The notes: a model not told the origin generated them from the sequence alone. DNA of 64,000 nucleotides from Xiphias gladius (GCF_016859285.1 NC_053404.1:12178105-12242104); one strand, 5' to 3'. Counted from the first letter of the stretch, positions 1 through 42,137 are shown. A program made the numbers and translations.

Positions 1-3000
1 GCAGATCAACCGTAACATTTTTTCAGTAATTTGATAATAATATCCTGGTGTGATTAGTAACTTTGTTTCTGTAATGTAATTAAGTTAGCCAAGTGAGCGG
101 ATTACAATGACTTCCCAACACTGGATTAAAGCAACTAAGCAAGCAGTGAGGACATTCTCATAGTGTCTGTTTCATCCATCCAGCTCCACAGACAAAGGCC
201 CGGACCTACCTGCTAAGCCCGTCTATTGATTTGATTGGAAAATAGCCTCTGGTGGAGGCTCTGACTGGATATGCAACAGTTTGTACCCACGCCAGCTTGG
301 AGCAAGGATGCTGGCACTTACTCCAGTGTGTTTGTGTGTGTGCGTGTGTGTATTTCCTATTAATTTGGCTGGCGTGTCGTTGGCACGGCGGGTATGTGTG
401 CTAGAAGTAGGGCAGAAACAAAGAAGCAGGAGGTAATATACAACACATGGACCAAGGATGAAGTACTGAGTAAGAGCTACATAACCGGTTCTCCCTCTTT
501 TTCTTATACCTGTATCTCTCTCTTTGCTCTCTGGTTTATTATTGTTATGTTTTGGTCATCCTGCACCTCGTTCATAATCGCTTGCTCTATTCTTAATGCT
601 TCCACAAATTTACTCTCTCATTTCTCTTGCTGTTTGTGTAGTTTGAATATGATAAAGGGTTTGACTTTAGCATTGCAGTCACCAGCTGCCCATTTACTCA
701 ACCATCACAATACTTAATAGTCATCACAGACTGTCGCTACTTCAGCTTATTAACTTTTACCCATTTTTGAACTGAGCAGGATTTTTTTTAGAAGATCACT
801 GATGAATGTAAATTTAATGTTTTTTTTCCTTCGCCTTCAAATGGAGCAACGGTACACACCTGGACAAAGAAAAATGCACTGCTTCAGTGCTGATTTATTC
901 TCTTGCATGCTTAAATGCACTTTATTTTCAATAATGTGTTTGTTTCTGGAGACTGGAGTTTTATCAGAGCAGCTCTCTCAGTCCGTCTATGTTTGAAATT
1001 GGGCCGGCCGAGTTGGAGTGATTCAGTGGTTGAGTGTATTAATGAAGAAAAGGGGAGTGAAATGGGCAGAAAGAGAAAGGAAGTGTGGATGAAAGACTGT
1101 GTGAGTGTGAGTGTGAGTGTGAGAGAGAGTGTGAGTGAGAATTCTAAATTGCATTCTGGTACCCTGTCTTTTCCTTATACTTTATAATGATCAGATTAAC
1201 CTTGTTTTGCCCAAGGTACATAAAAACAATAAGACACGAGAAAGCATCTCATTATTTTTTTTGTGCATACTGTAATACCATAAGCCCTATTCCTAAGTAA
1301 CTGGCAGGTACAGTGAATGTAGCACCTTTTAGGCGAGAATTAGAAATTACACCCCTCCTGAGATTGTGCTTTGGTTGTTCAAACAGAAAATATGACAGAA
1401 GTACTTTGTGTATTGTAGCAGAGATTTTAGCTAGCCCTTAGAGTTTTGACAACCAGCAAAAAAGCATAACCTGATCGATCGACGTGTGTGTGAAGTATGT
1501 AGGGCTGGATCTCTCAAATCATGAGCACGGGTAATTCTTTCAATTACACATTCATATGGGTCAGATATGAACTCTTAATGACACAGGATATTGCCACCTG
1601 TTAGAAATTGTTAATATCCACTTGCATGCATGCTGATCAAAGATCAGCAAACTGTACTCTAACATTCCAGGCTGTGTCTGGAAGAGTTGAATGGTATCAA
1701 CTGCATCTATCAGTTCTGTCCACCTGCTAAATCCAAAAGCAATAACACAGCAGAGATTGCAGTCAGCTGAGTTATGTTATCTAGCCATGACAGGCTGAAC
1801 TTGGGAGATGGATTTAGAGGAAAGGGAGAGCCGTATTTGTTGCTGTGCTGGAATCAGAACTTCTATGTTGGAAATCTCATGTTAATGAAAACACTATCCC
1901 TGGCGGGTGGCGGGTGGCGGGTGTTGATATCCATTCAGTACAGTTCCCAGGATTTCTCACACTTATATGTTGTTTGTTCTTCTCTCTCTCTGCTTCCTTC
2001 TTCGGCTGTATAGAAAAACCTTTTCAAATGGTTCCGGCTACACCTTGTACCCTGGCTGGCAGTTTCTACCATCTCTTTGTTTCCCCTCTCCTTATTCCCT
2101 GTCTTTCTCCTCCCTTCCTGTGCTCACTCTCATCTCTCTGTATCAACATCAGAAGTCTGATCTGGTACAAACGTTTAAAGACTCTAACAGTTTGTTTCCA
2201 ACCTCCTTGTCATCGTCTCATTCCTCTACTCTGTGTTTACTCTGGGATTTGCTTTAGAAAATACATTTTGGGATGGCTAATCCCACCACGTTTGATTTCT
2301 GCAGCAGGGTGATGGCTTCCAGCTGCGCTCTGCGGTATATTTGTGTGAAGAACGATCTTCGAAAACAAGTTTTGTTGGTGGTATAAATCAGACCATTAAT
2401 GCTGTGCTGGCTCGGCGGACAGTCTCTCTGCTTACATGGTGGCCCTCTGTGTGCATGTTGGTGCGTGTGCCTGTGTCTGTGTGTGTTTGGCAAAACTGAG
2501 GGATGATGTTTTGCACCACAGTAAAGCCCATTTGCAAACCTTTAAATCAAATACCCTCAAGTGCCAGCACAGCATATTGCAAATTTGAATATGCAGCATA
2601 ATCTTTTTTAACTTGCCTTTGTTCTTTGTATTTTGATAGTATAAATCATATTTCATGTAATTCACAACACAAGGAAGTAATAGCAGTTGTGTGCCAGCAC
2701 AAACCCAGCATGAGGAGATGGAGGGTGTATTAACCTGGCACTTTTTTTGGACTCCAAACAGTTACCCTCATTATCTGCACACCAGTTACTGTTCTCAAAA
2801 ATACTCTGGCCTGCATTCTTCCACCAGTTTGAACTCCTTCTGTACTGAGTGAGCTCTTTCACAAACTGCAAACAGAGTCCCAAGTGTTTTGATGACAATT
2901 TAATGATGGATAATAACGTAATAGAAAAAAACCTTTTTTGCCATTTTCTGTGCCCAAATCTCTCTGTATAAACCAAAGTGGTCAGAAAACAATACAAAGT

Positions 3001-3139
3001 TATGATAGTAATGTCTCAAATGTTATTTTTTCCCTAATAAAACAAAACGTTGCACCAGAAGTAGTTTTTTCTAGTACTGCAAAATCATGTGCAAGCAGTT
3101 GAAATTTTCGGCCTTCTTTTAGATCTGCTTTTAAAGGAA

Positions 3140-3500
3140 ATGACAGGGAAATACATTCATTCGTCTTTTTGTTGAGAGTTAGATAATAATACCACTGTCA
3201 TCTCTGTCTGTTGAATATGAATTCTCAGCCTGTAGCTGGTTACCTTAGCCTAGCATAAAGACGGGAATGCAGGGAAACAGCTAGCCTGGCTCTGTCCAAA
3301 GGTAAAAAGAAAAAATTTTTACACTTTGTTTTTGTGTGGATCAAACAAGACATAACCCCATGTTACCAGTCTACTGGCTGACATATGCTGGCTGTAGCTC
3401 CAGTTTCAAATTCAGACATGAGTGGTATCAATCTTCTCATCTAACTCTCTACAAGAAAGCAAATAACCGTATTTCCCAAAATGTTGAGCTATTTTCTTAA
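3140..3500. mobile_element. Non-autonomous palindromic (MITE-like) element, copy 1
   Basis: The two ends are diverged inverted repeats of one another: the left end carries GTTGAGAGTTAGAT followed by ATACCACT, and the right end carries the reverse complement (AGTGGTATCAAT, then ATCTAACTCT) before ATTTCCCAAAATG. The middle has the block AACAGCTAGCCTGGCTCTGT, which recurs in the element at 20201-20832. No transposase is encoded. The layout fits a terminal-inverted-repeat miniature element of a type common in teleosts; I do not assign a superfamily. Confidence 0.6.
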
Positions 3501-4884
3501 ATTGCAGTTCACTTTCTCTATAAAAGTGATTTTAAAAGAGTGAGTCTCTTGCGTGGCAAATAATTCTATTAAGAAATACAGGAGAAAAAGACAGTTCAAG
3601 AAGCAGGTGAATCAAGCCAGAGGTCAAACAACCAAAGAATTAGAATGTACTGTGGTTTCTTTGTTTCTGGTCACTTAGGGGATTTCTTTTTAACCCGTAT
3701 TTCTTGAGGAAAATCTATTTTGAGAAGTTCTTAATAATCAACTCTCTCCAATTTAAATTGGAACTCTTTTTGTCTTATTGTCTTAAGACCTCTCTCTGTG
3801 ATTTGGGCAAAGCCCACTCAAAGTTTTTAGAGTAGCAGCTTTGTTTGCAATCAACCTCCTGCCATTATTAGAAATGAAAGGTATATTAACAGTGCACTTC
3901 AAACACTCTTTACCCCTGAGGTCCCAACTGAAGGGGCTCGACATGGACCTCTAATTACTTCTCACAAACAATGATAATGTTTCTTCGGCTGAGAGGGCTT
4001 GTTTATTATAGTAAAGTTAAAGTTACTTCCGTGCTCTTTCACTCTCCACAGTCTCCACTCAGCCAGGTTTTTAGTCCTGCAATACTTGTGCTTTGTGGAT
4101 TTTAACTGGACTAACATGATAATACATCTAATTAGTATTTGTTATTGCAGTTACCTTGGCAGCATTGTGGAACACAGTCCTAATGATACAGACATTTGAA
4201 TCCATATCCTTTGTGTATTTGTGCATATACTTGGCCTGCATTTTTGTACCCCCTTTCATGTGTTTATAGATCTATATTTGTGGATGAGCATATACATATT
4301 TTTGCACTTAACATAAATACAAGCATGGCTGCATGAGCACTATTACTGTGATTGCTTTTTAGTTTGTGCATGTTCGTGTTTGTTCGAATAAAGAGGAGCA
4401 TTTGAGGAGGAGCCATCCAGCTTTAGAAGCCAGATGTCAGAGGTCGTTCCACATTAGTGCCGCCGATCAATCGCAGGCCTTGCGTAACTCTCCTGTTTGT
4501 CTCTAAAGGAAGTGGATTAGGGACTGTTTTCTGAGTTGGGACCTGGGATGATTAGTTAGGCCTGTTTCGAATGCATGCACTCACAGATGCATACAAACAT
4601 GGACTCAAAACAGACGGGCTGGATGGGAGAATAGACAGTATGTTTTTAAGATGCTCATTATTTTAGTTTCCGCAAAATCATCACAAATGAGATGATGACA
4701 TAATGTTCTTTGATGCTAGTAGATCAGGCAAATTTCTTTCCTGCCTGCAGGACAGAGTTGCTGGTAAATCAAAGTAATCATGCACTTTGTCTATTTTATC
4801 AACAGGCCACCAAGAAAGAAAGACCTCCAGGTGATGTTTGGTGACCTGCCAAACTGACTGTTTTAACCAGAATTTGGCTGGTGA

Positions 4885-5010
4885 CTAGAGTAAATCAAGT
4901 TTATTTATGTAGTCCAGTATCACATATTGTTTCAATGGGCATTATATGTACACAACATCAATGATTCCAGACCCAGCTCAAGATCTCTAAGCGGACATGG
5001 TAAAAGAAAA
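4885..5010. repeat. Interspersed repeat, teleost type
   Basis: The start, AATCAAGTTTATTTATGTAG, followed by a CAGTATCACATATTG-like block and TCAATGGGC, resembles a short repeat seen many times in fish genomes. It has no coding potential. The assignment is from memory of the pattern; a repeat-library search would confirm it. Confidence 0.4.
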
Positions 5011-5059
5011 GAAAAACTTAAGCACATAAGGAAACAAGACTATGCGTCTACAACCATGT

Positions 5060-5455
5060 TAGTGGCTCTGTGAGGCTGTAGTTAGGCAGAGTGGTGCTTT
5101 GAGCAAATGCTAACGTCAGCATGCTAACATGCTCACAGTGAAAATGCTAACATGTTGATGTTTAGCAGATAAAATGTTTACTGTATTCACCATTTTAGTT
5201 TAGCATCTTTGTATGCTAACATTTACTGATGACAACTAACCATAATGTATAGGTAAGACCGAAAGTTGTAAGAGTTGCAGGAACTCGGTCATAACCCAAA
5301 ATACTGGACAAATTAAAATTTTGACCTGATGATGGCACTAGAAGTATAGTTAAAGGATTACCAAAGTGGTTACAATTCATCCTGTGAGCTACATAAGCAT
5401 CCCTACTAAATTTCATGGCAATCTATTAAACAGCTGTTGAAACATGCCACTCAAA
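5060..5455. repeat. Interspersed repeat rich in GCTAAC/GCTAACATG words
   Basis: It contains repeated GCTAACATG-type words, then TGGACAAATTAAAATTTTGA and ATTTCATGGCAATCTATTAA. This order is characteristic of a widespread teleost interspersed repeat. No open frame of note. It is a degenerate copy within the STAU2 intron. Confidence 0.5.
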
Positions 5456-5706
5456 AAAGACAAAGAATGAACTGAATGTGCAAGAATAGATATTCCAAAT
5501 AAAACGTGATCATTAACTAGCATTAGGATCATTATAGGTCAACTAGTTTTTTTATTCAGACTTGTAGATAAGGCGTTAAAAACACAAACTTCCTTATGTT
5601 TAATCTAGAAATGGTTGAGGATATTAATTCAATAACTTGATTTATTAAATCCACTCCTGAATTTTGGCCCCTCGTGGATTATTTGTAATTGGTAGTTTCC
5701 ACTCAC

Positions 5707-5721
5707 ACTCACACACACACA

Positions 5722-5783
<62 letters not shown>

Positions 5784-5788
5784 CACAC
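5707..5788. repeat. (CA)n microsatellite
   Basis: About 80 bp of CA dinucleotides with two short interruptions (ACAAACAC near the left end, a TAAC near the right). It produces spurious Thr/His open frames on both strands. Confidence 0.97.
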
Positions 5789-7724
5789 ATGCATATCCCC
5801 TCACATACAATTGGAGAAGTTGGGAATTATTAGAAGTAAGATATATCCAAGCATATATCTCTCTACAATCAGGGGCCGAAAGAAAGCGTTTGTTTCCTCC
5901 AGCACCACCGAAGGGCCTCACCCTCGGCTGGAGGCCTGACGGCTCGCAATAGATGAACCAAGCCATGTACCCGCTGATCAGACAGCATAATTACACCATA
6001 TATCACAGATCCCAACCACAGGCCTTTATACTGCCTAAATGAACCAGCATACTAGACAATTGCACATGCACACACACGCAGATCTGAATCTTTGTATTCA
6101 CACCAATAGTCCTTACCTTCTTCACACACAGGTTGAATTCCCAAGATTACAGACGAAGCTAACCCTCCTGTTTTTTTTTTTTCCACCCCTCTCTCTCTTT
6201 CTCTCCCCCCTTAATGTTGAAGTCTGGAGAATTTATTAGAGATTAGCTTGTCAGAGACGGCTTTTTCTATGGCTCACTTTACCACATTCATCATTCATAC
6301 ACATAACAGATAGCATTCCACAATTTATCACTGTGGGCCCATCTCCTCATCAGCATGTGTGTGTTCACATGAATGTCCGAGTCTTCTCATGTACTACACG
6401 TAACATCACCTGATCGTTCATATCTCTGTGTGCACATGTTCATATCAACATGTGTTTATGTACGTTATGATGGGTCCATGTCTTTAGAGGCAGACTTCCA
6501 TGTGTCTGGCTGTTTGGAGCAAATACACACTTTTCTAAATATGATCATAACTCCTTCAGAGAGACGCACACCTCTCGCTCTTGGAAGCTTTCAGTCACAG
6601 GTCATATATGTCTGTGCGTGCATGAGTGTACGCACGAGTCGCACATGTATGCCCAACAATATGTAGCTGATATGAGATGAAACTTTGAACATGTGAGGAT
6701 AGTTAAGATGCAAAAAGGGAAATACACACACTCACACAGAAACACACATATTCGGGAAACATATTTTCAAATGATTAAAAGGATGAATGAAACAAACCAA
6801 CACAACAATTTTTTTCACCACAGCATTCTATATAATATTAGCTGTTATTAAAGTATTCATTTTGATCATTTTGGCTTTAACAAATTCCACTCATCATTGC
6901 CCGGAAAATCTAGCCTAAATAGCCTTTTTTTTATTTTTATGCCTGACTTATCTGGGGATTTTAAAGTGCAGTCCATTTGTACTGAAGAGTACTGCTAGAA
7001 GCTCTGTTTTTTTCAAAGCTATATTCTTCTATACCTGCTAGCTTACTTATTCATTTATTCATTGAAGTTTAAAGCCATTTGAATCAATAATGTCCTCTCT
7101 CATTCCTTCTTCCCTTTGTCTCTCTGCATTAGTCAAATATTTCACTTCTTTCAGTTCTCATAGTTATTTATGCCATTTATTGAGATCCCTGCAGCTGTCC
7201 CGGGCAAAAGTAGGCCAGGCAAACACATAAACATATTAAAAGACATATACACATGCAAATACACACATGCACAGAGTGAGAGCCAGTGAGAAGTAGGGCA
7301 GATAGAAAGGCAATATTACCAAAAGCCCTTGGATCTCAGGAGCAGACTGTCCCAGAGGAGCATCATGTCATAACAGCCCTAATTGCACAGCATTTAGGAA
7401 TGCCTTTAGAGTTAACCTCTCAGTGATGAGGGGTCACCAGTGATGTCATCACTACCCCCTTGGATGCCCCCTCGCAATCGCACATACACACCCTTATGTT
7501 CATTTCCCTCCATTGCCATCTCTGTATGGTGTGGGGTAATTGTCCACAAATGCTCGGGTGGCAATTAGACATGCAAGATTTACTCTCAAGCCAACCACTT
7601 CCAAAAACAAAAGACTCTGTCCACCTGAAAAATTCAGTTCTCTTGTCATTTGTGCATTGACAGATGTTTTTCTGTATTAACTTTTGGGGTAACTGAATTT
7701 GTCTACCTTTGCCCTCTTTTCCAG

Positions 7725-34962
<27,238 letters not shown>

Positions 34963-35359
34963 ACAGACTAACTCAGGCACCACCACTCAGGTCTGCAAGG
35001 ATTCAAAGGCTGTCGTCTAGGAGCTGACAACCCCGAACCCCCTCCTTTGGCATACACAAACCTTACAAACCCTCTCCACCGTTCACCCTGATCTTCCATA
35101 ACCAACAACAACCTACACAGGGTCCCCACTACCCACAATTCCCCCACCCTCTATACCCCTCCACTCCACCCCTACCCCACGATTGCCACTGTATCCTGCA
35201 AAACCTGTCAACAAGCAATAGGGTGGATGTGCACCGAGAAATGACTAAAACACCATTACCTGAGTCTATGTGAAGACAACGCTATCCTAACACGTTTATT
35301 GATGATTTCAATCAAAATTTAGAAAATAATAAATAAAATAAATAAATAAATAAATAAAT
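34963..35359 (+). other. STAU2: STAU2 3' untranslated region (approximate end)
   Basis: C-rich, non-coding sequence after the phase-0 stop; positions up to 35020 are coding if the alternative frame is used. An AATAAA cluster at 35328-35359, partly an (AATA)n repeat, offers several poly(A) signals. The true 3' end may lie further on. Confidence 0.5.
35328..35333 (+). terminator. STAU2: Candidate STAU2 poly(A) signal AATAAA
   Basis: First of several overlapping AATAAA hexamers in an AATA tandem repeat, 366 bp after the phase-0 stop codon. Because the run is a simple repeat, its use as a signal is a guess from position. Confidence 0.4.
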
Positions 35360-38300
35360 GAAGTACAAACTAATGAGATAATTGCATGGTACTGTATGAA
35401 ATCAAGGGAAATCCAAAGTGATAGTCAATTTTCCCTTTGGATAAATGTCTGTTGGTATGGTTAAAACAAATATGTACGTCATGCCATTGAAATACAAAAG
35501 AAACATTTTAGGGGTGAAACCAACTTGCGTACAGTAGCTTATTTTTTCGGGGGTATTATGTTTCAGTTAATTTTTTTTCTTTTGTTATTTTATTAATCTA
35601 ACAATGCTTGAGTACTGTATTTAAAATTAACCAATGCCAGTGCTGTGAAAGTTGTAGTTGTTGTCTTCATATATAGTCACCCAGCTTACCTTGTATGCTG
35701 ACATAAAAAAAAAGAGTTCATCTATCTATATGGATGTGTATGACTTGCAAAAGTATCATATTCCGAAAAATAACAAAGAAAAGTTTTTTCATGTGGACAA
35801 AAAGGACAAAACTGGTGTTAGCAGTAATCAGTAGAAGTGCTGACCACCCAGGAGTGAAGGTTGGACTGACCTTTAGTTCCTGAAGGGTCTACCTATCCCT
35901 TTTTAACATGACCCCACACTGGCATAGCATCACTGGAGCACCCAACCAACAGTGGAGACAAAGGGGCCACCACAGTTGTACTTTTTAACCAGAAAAAGAG
36001 GCCAGTTGCATTGACAGTGGCTAGTCTTTCACGCACATTCTCTAATGCCAGTAAAGTTTTAATGTAGAGTCCAAACTCCAGAGAATTTTGTACGGGCTGC
36101 ATGTCCTCCAGTGAATGAAAAGTCCTCTCCATTCCAGTGATTTTGTGTCAGTGGATCACCCCCCCCCCACAGTTTTGTCGATCACATCTACACCCATTGT
36201 GTGTGTTGTATTGACCCGCCAAAGCATCAACTGGGTGCTTTTAATGCCTGCATTCTGGAGTGCATCTTTTGAGTGGAGAGAGCCTGCGTCCACAGGATCC
36301 CTCCGCAAAAGGCCACTTTGAATCACTTTGTTCACTGACACTGATGATGGGTCTTCTTCGCTGTGAGTGCAATGTGTAATAAGGCTGTTTCTGTTACTGA
36401 AATGCAGTAAAAACACCTCAGTTCATGTGGAAAAAATATCAGTTTTTTGTCTTTCTTTCTCCTACGAGCAGATGTAAACACTGCATCACACTCTGAATAA
36501 TTACTCCAGTGGTAATTAACACTGTTTTATCTCGTCATAATTAAATGTACTTTTTTAGGTACATTATAAAGGCATAAGATGGAATATAAATTGGATTGAA
36601 GTAAGTGAAAATGAGAAACACTGTGATGACAGAAGCTGTAGCATATAAAATAGTTTTGGAGATCATATGCTGATGGGGTGTTCACACCACATCTGTACAA
36701 CACAAAATAAGCTTAACTCAAGGTCCATTTAAAAGCTTTTTCAAGTACTTTCAACCACATGGAATGGTCTGCATCAGTGGATAAAGTTTTCTGCATGTGA
36801 CACAAAGCCCTGCCTTAGCTTTTAATTCTGAGAAATCACAGCTCAACTGAGATTTTACTCAAGTAACTGAAACTAACTGCAAGAACCATTAAGTAGTTCT
36901 CACATAATTCTTAATTACATACATCTCAAAACAGAAATCAACTTTACATGGTCTTCAAAATACTGTATGTTAAATGCATTTGTGGTTAGCTACCTCTTTA
37001 ATGCATATCTCACTGCATTCACGCCCCATAATGACTAATGATATAACCAAATAACAAAAAAATGGGTGGTTGTGCTCCAAAAGAACCTACAGAAGTGCAC
37101 TGAAATTGTAATAGTGTGTTAGTATTCCAACTCTTGTCATAACAGGTTATCTACTGCTTTAAAGCTGTAGCATATGCTATATGGTTTCTAAATCATCTGA
37201 TGACATTCCAAGTACAAGATTTATCTGCAACCCTAGCTCACCATGGTTTCTCAACTGTAGTCCTTATCTTAAGTTATAAATCTGGGGATATTCTATATTT
37301 TTATTACTGCCAACAAATCCTGTGAAAAGACCAAAGCCAATCTGTTTCCCACCATGTCTGTTTCTCTCTGGCCCCACTTCATTGATTCCTACAGAAAACA
37401 CACGTCTTTAAAACATACACAGTAGTTATTTTTAAAAATGGCTCAGTAATTTCCTTAAACAGCTGGGCACAGTAGTTTTTAGTAAAATTTGATTAAACAG
37501 GAGGAAATCTTGCATTTCAGGGGGCTATTTTCAGCTGTGGATCAACAACCACTAGTGACTCTTTACGACAGCAGGACAGCTTTTGTGATTTTACTTAAAA
37601 TAAAGGGCAGTGCTGACATTTATGGTAATGTAAGAGCATGTGATCCAGTGCAACGGTGTGGCTTATTGATGTGTCCTTTCAATCATTTTTGACAGCTATG
37701 GAGGTTTGTGGTGAAGAGGAATAAGCTCTATTAGGCTTTGGCTTCACAGGCAATAGTTGATATTGTTGGTTTTCATGGGATTTGTTGACAGTAAAAAATA
37801 CATATAGAAAATCACTGGGTTTATCCTTTAGAAGTTCCCCTGCACCATTTTCAGGACAACCTGCTAGTTCATCAACATTTTCACAGTTTAATATGTAGCT
37901 TTGCATTCCAAACTAACAGATCACTGTCTGAGGACGTAGACATGTTTTCATGATGTCCTTCACTTGTGCTGTTTGAAGATCTAGTTAAAGGAATGAATAG
38001 CATTTCTAATGCCATGACATTCTGTTAATTTATACTGGAGACAAACCATGCACCGTAATGTCTGTCATCACTTAGCAAAAAAAAAAAAAAATGCTGCTAG
38101 TGTTTTCCAAATAGAATTTGCAGCAGGGCTGATAGCACAAGGATGGATTGTGTGCTCCTTATCTATTAAATTCTTCTGCTGCATCATTCCATCACCTTTA
38201 CTTGCTTCCTACATGTAACTCCACCACCTGTGCTGTCCTCCAGCATGCTGGCTGCCTCTGCGTTGCCAAACCCACTCTGATCGCTCCCATTACTGAGATG

Positions 38301-41300
38301 AATGAGTGAACGGGACAGCGGCGGTCTAATACAACTTAACTGACTAATGGACTCAGCTGGCAGCTACATCTGCTAGCCATTGAGGAGCGTCAAGGCTGTC
38401 CACACACATTAGCAGCAGATCTCGATTCCAGAAGCTTGTTCAGGTAGTGGCTGACCAGCTTGAGGCCAAGTTAGACCCAAGATGAATTGCCTTGCTCTGA
38501 CCAGCCAATATGGGAAGTGAACCTTACTGCCCAAAATAGAAAAAAATCAATGGGGCTGTGGAGATTGTCTGTGCCATGCAAAAGCAAATGCCACAGTCAT
38601 TGATTTTTCCATCTGAATTATGTGCCATCAACCCCCTTGAAGTCCTCTAAATTAGAGCTGTATTAGCAGGAGGATAAAAGAGTGAGAGGAATCCTATAAA
38701 TGTCGATCAGTGTCCAAGCAACGTTTGAAGCCAAAATCCTAATAGTTTTCTTTCTTGGATGAGTTAAAGGGATTTTTGTGTGTGCTTTACCAGACCGCAA
38801 AAAGGCCTGTTCAATAGCAAACCTTCTGAGCTGCAAGGAGTCCTAACAGTAGCTTGAAGTGACTGCACTTGGTGCTGATTGCTTCTGTACACAGAGGGAT
38901 CGAAGCTGTCAGTACAACTCTCCCTTATATTAAAACTAATCTGCCACTGAGCAACTTTATCCAGCCCTGATTAGTCACAGCAGAGGAGTGCTGTGTGCTA
39001 GGGCTGAAGCCCTGATGTCTCCACGCTTCCCTGTAATGCACCGTGGACGTTGGAGAGGAATTCGCAAAGAGCAATCAGCGTATGGAGGATGGGTGTATTC
39101 TCTGTCACTCTCAAGAGTGATCAGTTTTTTCTGTGGAGAGATGAGTGCCTGCTATCGAACTGATAGATGTGTGGAGGATGACTTCAGCTCCCTGACTAGT
39201 ATGTTCTCCGTATTGGATTCAACAGCTTAAAGATTTTTAAAGGTAAAAATTTGTTAGATCAGTGAATTAGATCAGTTCCAAGATTCAATCGATGAGGAAA
39301 TCTACTTTGTTCTTGCAATCTGGTTTTTAAACTATGATGCTGTTAACAAATGGACATTCTTAATGGCAGATGTACTGAATTTTCTGTGTGGTCACAGCTT
39401 CACCAGTTTCTAATCTGGTTACAGATGTTTTGTATTAAGACATAACTGAATTAGCATTTAAAATCTTAAATGCATTATCACTGTGTTATCAGTGAGCTGA
39501 GTTAATTTTCATGACTCATCTAGAATTGATCTCCTGGTAACTGACTTTGGAGGCAGTAATGAGGAAAGGTCTGAGACAGGACCCAAAAGCTTTAAAGATA
39601 TGGCTGTTTGTCTGACCCAGGTTTAGATATACAGAAGTCAAACCTTCAGGCTTGCACTTGTGATCTTGGTATTTGTAAAAATTTTCTGCAGCAAAAAACC
39701 AGACACCAAAAACAGTGTGTTTTTTTCACATTCAATTAACTCATTTGATTATATGTTGATTTTGTGAATGAACAGTGAATGAATGTTAGGCTATCCTTCA
39801 TTTAAAGGTAGTAATTCACCTCAGTTCCGTAGGCATCTGAGCACAAACAGAGATTTATGGAGAAGACAAAGGAATCCTTTCTCTGAGCTCAAATTAAATT
39901 GGGTGCACTTAGAAGCATGATTATGTGACATCACAATTAGTTTTTTAATAAAAATATCCAAAGGGAATTGTTAAGGACAGTAAATTTAAAAAGGTTTTTA
40001 AGACATTAAAACCACCAGGATTACATGCTCCTCTGAGGACTGAGAAAACCTACTGAAATATGTCAAAAATGCATTTTCATTAAACTCAAAACAAGTCTGT
40101 TTTTCCGACCTCCCTTTTTCCCAAGCTCAACAATAGCCATGTATGACTTTTAATTTTAGAGTATAAACAGCACCTTAGGTCAATAAAATCCTCAGATCTT
40201 GTGACAAATAGCAAGGACATGACCTCAAAGGCAACATCAGCCCAGCACAAAGCACAAACAACTCAGCAGTTTGAGCATGTGAGTCCTAAGCTAGCTCATG
40301 ACATCTTAATATGGTACTTTGCTGACACCAATTAGGAATTTTTTTTTTTTTTTTGCTTTTCTATGGGGAAGTAAAAGATCGAGGTAGGCTACTTAACAGC
40401 TCCAGTAGAAAGTATAGGGATTTCATGATCGATTTTCCCAGATGTCTCAACATTGTAGACAGCTGCAAAGACTGTTTTAATACAGATAGTATCATTAATG
40501 GGTGGTTTTGCTAACCATTAGGTCACCCAGTCCCTTCATTATTCTTAATCTGTATGAAGTTGAATGAAGAAAAGAACTTGTGACCCAAAGCTAACCTGTC
40601 GGTAACTAACATGACATTTTGCATCCTTTTTCTTTTTAGTGGTTTACAGGGTGACATGCCTAACTTTCCGTTACGTTGTATGACTATTGGCTTTTGCCCT
40701 CTTTAGCCAACACCCATATCTAAAGGGTGTCTGACTCAGGCGTGGCACTATGTGGGAGGACAGTGATACTGATACTAGTCACATGAGTAGTCGTAAAGAA
40801 GAAGGGCTGGGTGTCATCTCAACAATGAAAACTGTGTCCAAGATCTTCATCAGCATTGCAGAAGATCCTCTTTCCTATCACTCACTGTGGTGATTCACAG
40901 AAATCAGAACAACAAATACAGAGGTGTTTCTCCTGTGAAGTAGTTTAATTTCGGTTTAGAATTTAGAAATTGCAGACTAAGGACTTCAATTTTGATTGCA
41001 GCATGGCTCATCAGCATTTCAAGAAATATAAGTGTGAAAACAGCATTGCTGACGTACAGGAGGAGAGTTTTTTCCCCTGCCGTCTTCAAATCAGGTTGAG
41101 ATTTCACATGCTGACTAGCAAGTAATGACACCATGTAATAATCTAAATCACTTTATTAATTTAAGTTAGGTAGAGACACTAAACATTGGAACCACATTTG
41201 CTCTGCTATGGAGCAGTCTTCAGAAAATTACAAAAAGGCTTATGTTATACTGTCAAAAAAAAAAAAAAAAAAAAATTAAGAGGTAGAGGTAGGCTCATCA

Positions 41301-41685
41301 CTGTGACTGAAGGAATGACGCCTTTTGGAATGTAGTTGAAATTCAAAAACTTTCGTCCAAAAGTTATATAAAATATTCATAAATCAAATATGTTGGAGAC
41401 AGTCATTTTGGGATACTGGGGTATTCACAACATTTAAACATTTACATTTCACTTTGACTGTACAAGGTTGACAATGGACAGGAGAGTTAAAGTATTACTT
41501 TGGAAAGAATAATGGAAAACAAGTGTCTTTAATTTCCCCTCAACCACACCGTGTTGGGACAGTGGTTTGCCTGGAGTTACAGCCTTTGTCGGGTTATTTA
41601 TTTATTTTTTTAAACAAAATTATATTGTAAATTTATCTTTAACACCACAGATATTGAAAATAAAGACAAATGAGAGAAATAAAAA
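35360..41685. other. Intergenic region between convergent STAU2 and rdh10
   Basis: AT-rich non-coding DNA with no open frame that I recognise and no splice-consistent exons. It includes a C9 run near 36161, A/T homopolymers (about 38078, 40340 and 41256) and ordinary low-complexity sequence. The 3' untranslated regions of both genes could extend into it. Confidence 0.6.
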
Positions 41686-42137
41686 TTTATTTCCTCTCAG
41701 ATTTCTCCCAAAGCAGTACATTCTGAATGTGTCAGACATGCTAGTTCAAGCAAAGACATTGACTCCCTAGTCCACTTTGAGATGTTAGTCAATACAGACC
41801 TGAAATAACAGGACAATTAAGGGACACTGTTGAGTCCCATTACACTGGAAGCTCCTGTGAAGATTCAAGTCAGCCACAATCTGGCAATTAAATGTCCCAT
41901 TTGGAATGCGTATACTTCATTATTAACATATGCTACATGTCTGTAACTTAATATATTTAACAAAAAAAACAATATGGTTAAGTTTAATTGAGATATTTCT
42001 TACTATATTTTAATCATCAGATCTGTGTAAGCTGCAAACCACAATCCTGACAGATGGAAAAAGAGCCTCTGTGTGGGGAGATGTTGGGTAGTTTGACTTG
42101 CTGTGTTGAACCTTCCTACACAGAGAATGGTGGCAGT

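Larger units (their letters stand above)
1..7724 (+). other. STAU2: STAU2 intron sequence (5' part of window)
   Basis: No exon could be supported upstream of the dsRBD exon at 7725, so this stretch is taken as intron of the + strand STAU2 gene, whose earlier exons would lie outside the window. Open frames here are short, begin without splice context and resemble no family I know. The sequence holds teleost-type interspersed repeats (about 3140-3500, 4885-5010 and 5060-5455), a CA microsatellite (5707-5788), a GTGAGT-rich patch near 1099-1137 and a short G-rich tandem repeat (GGCGGGT-like, about 1902-1922). An undetected short STAU2 exon cannot be excluded. Confidence 0.6.
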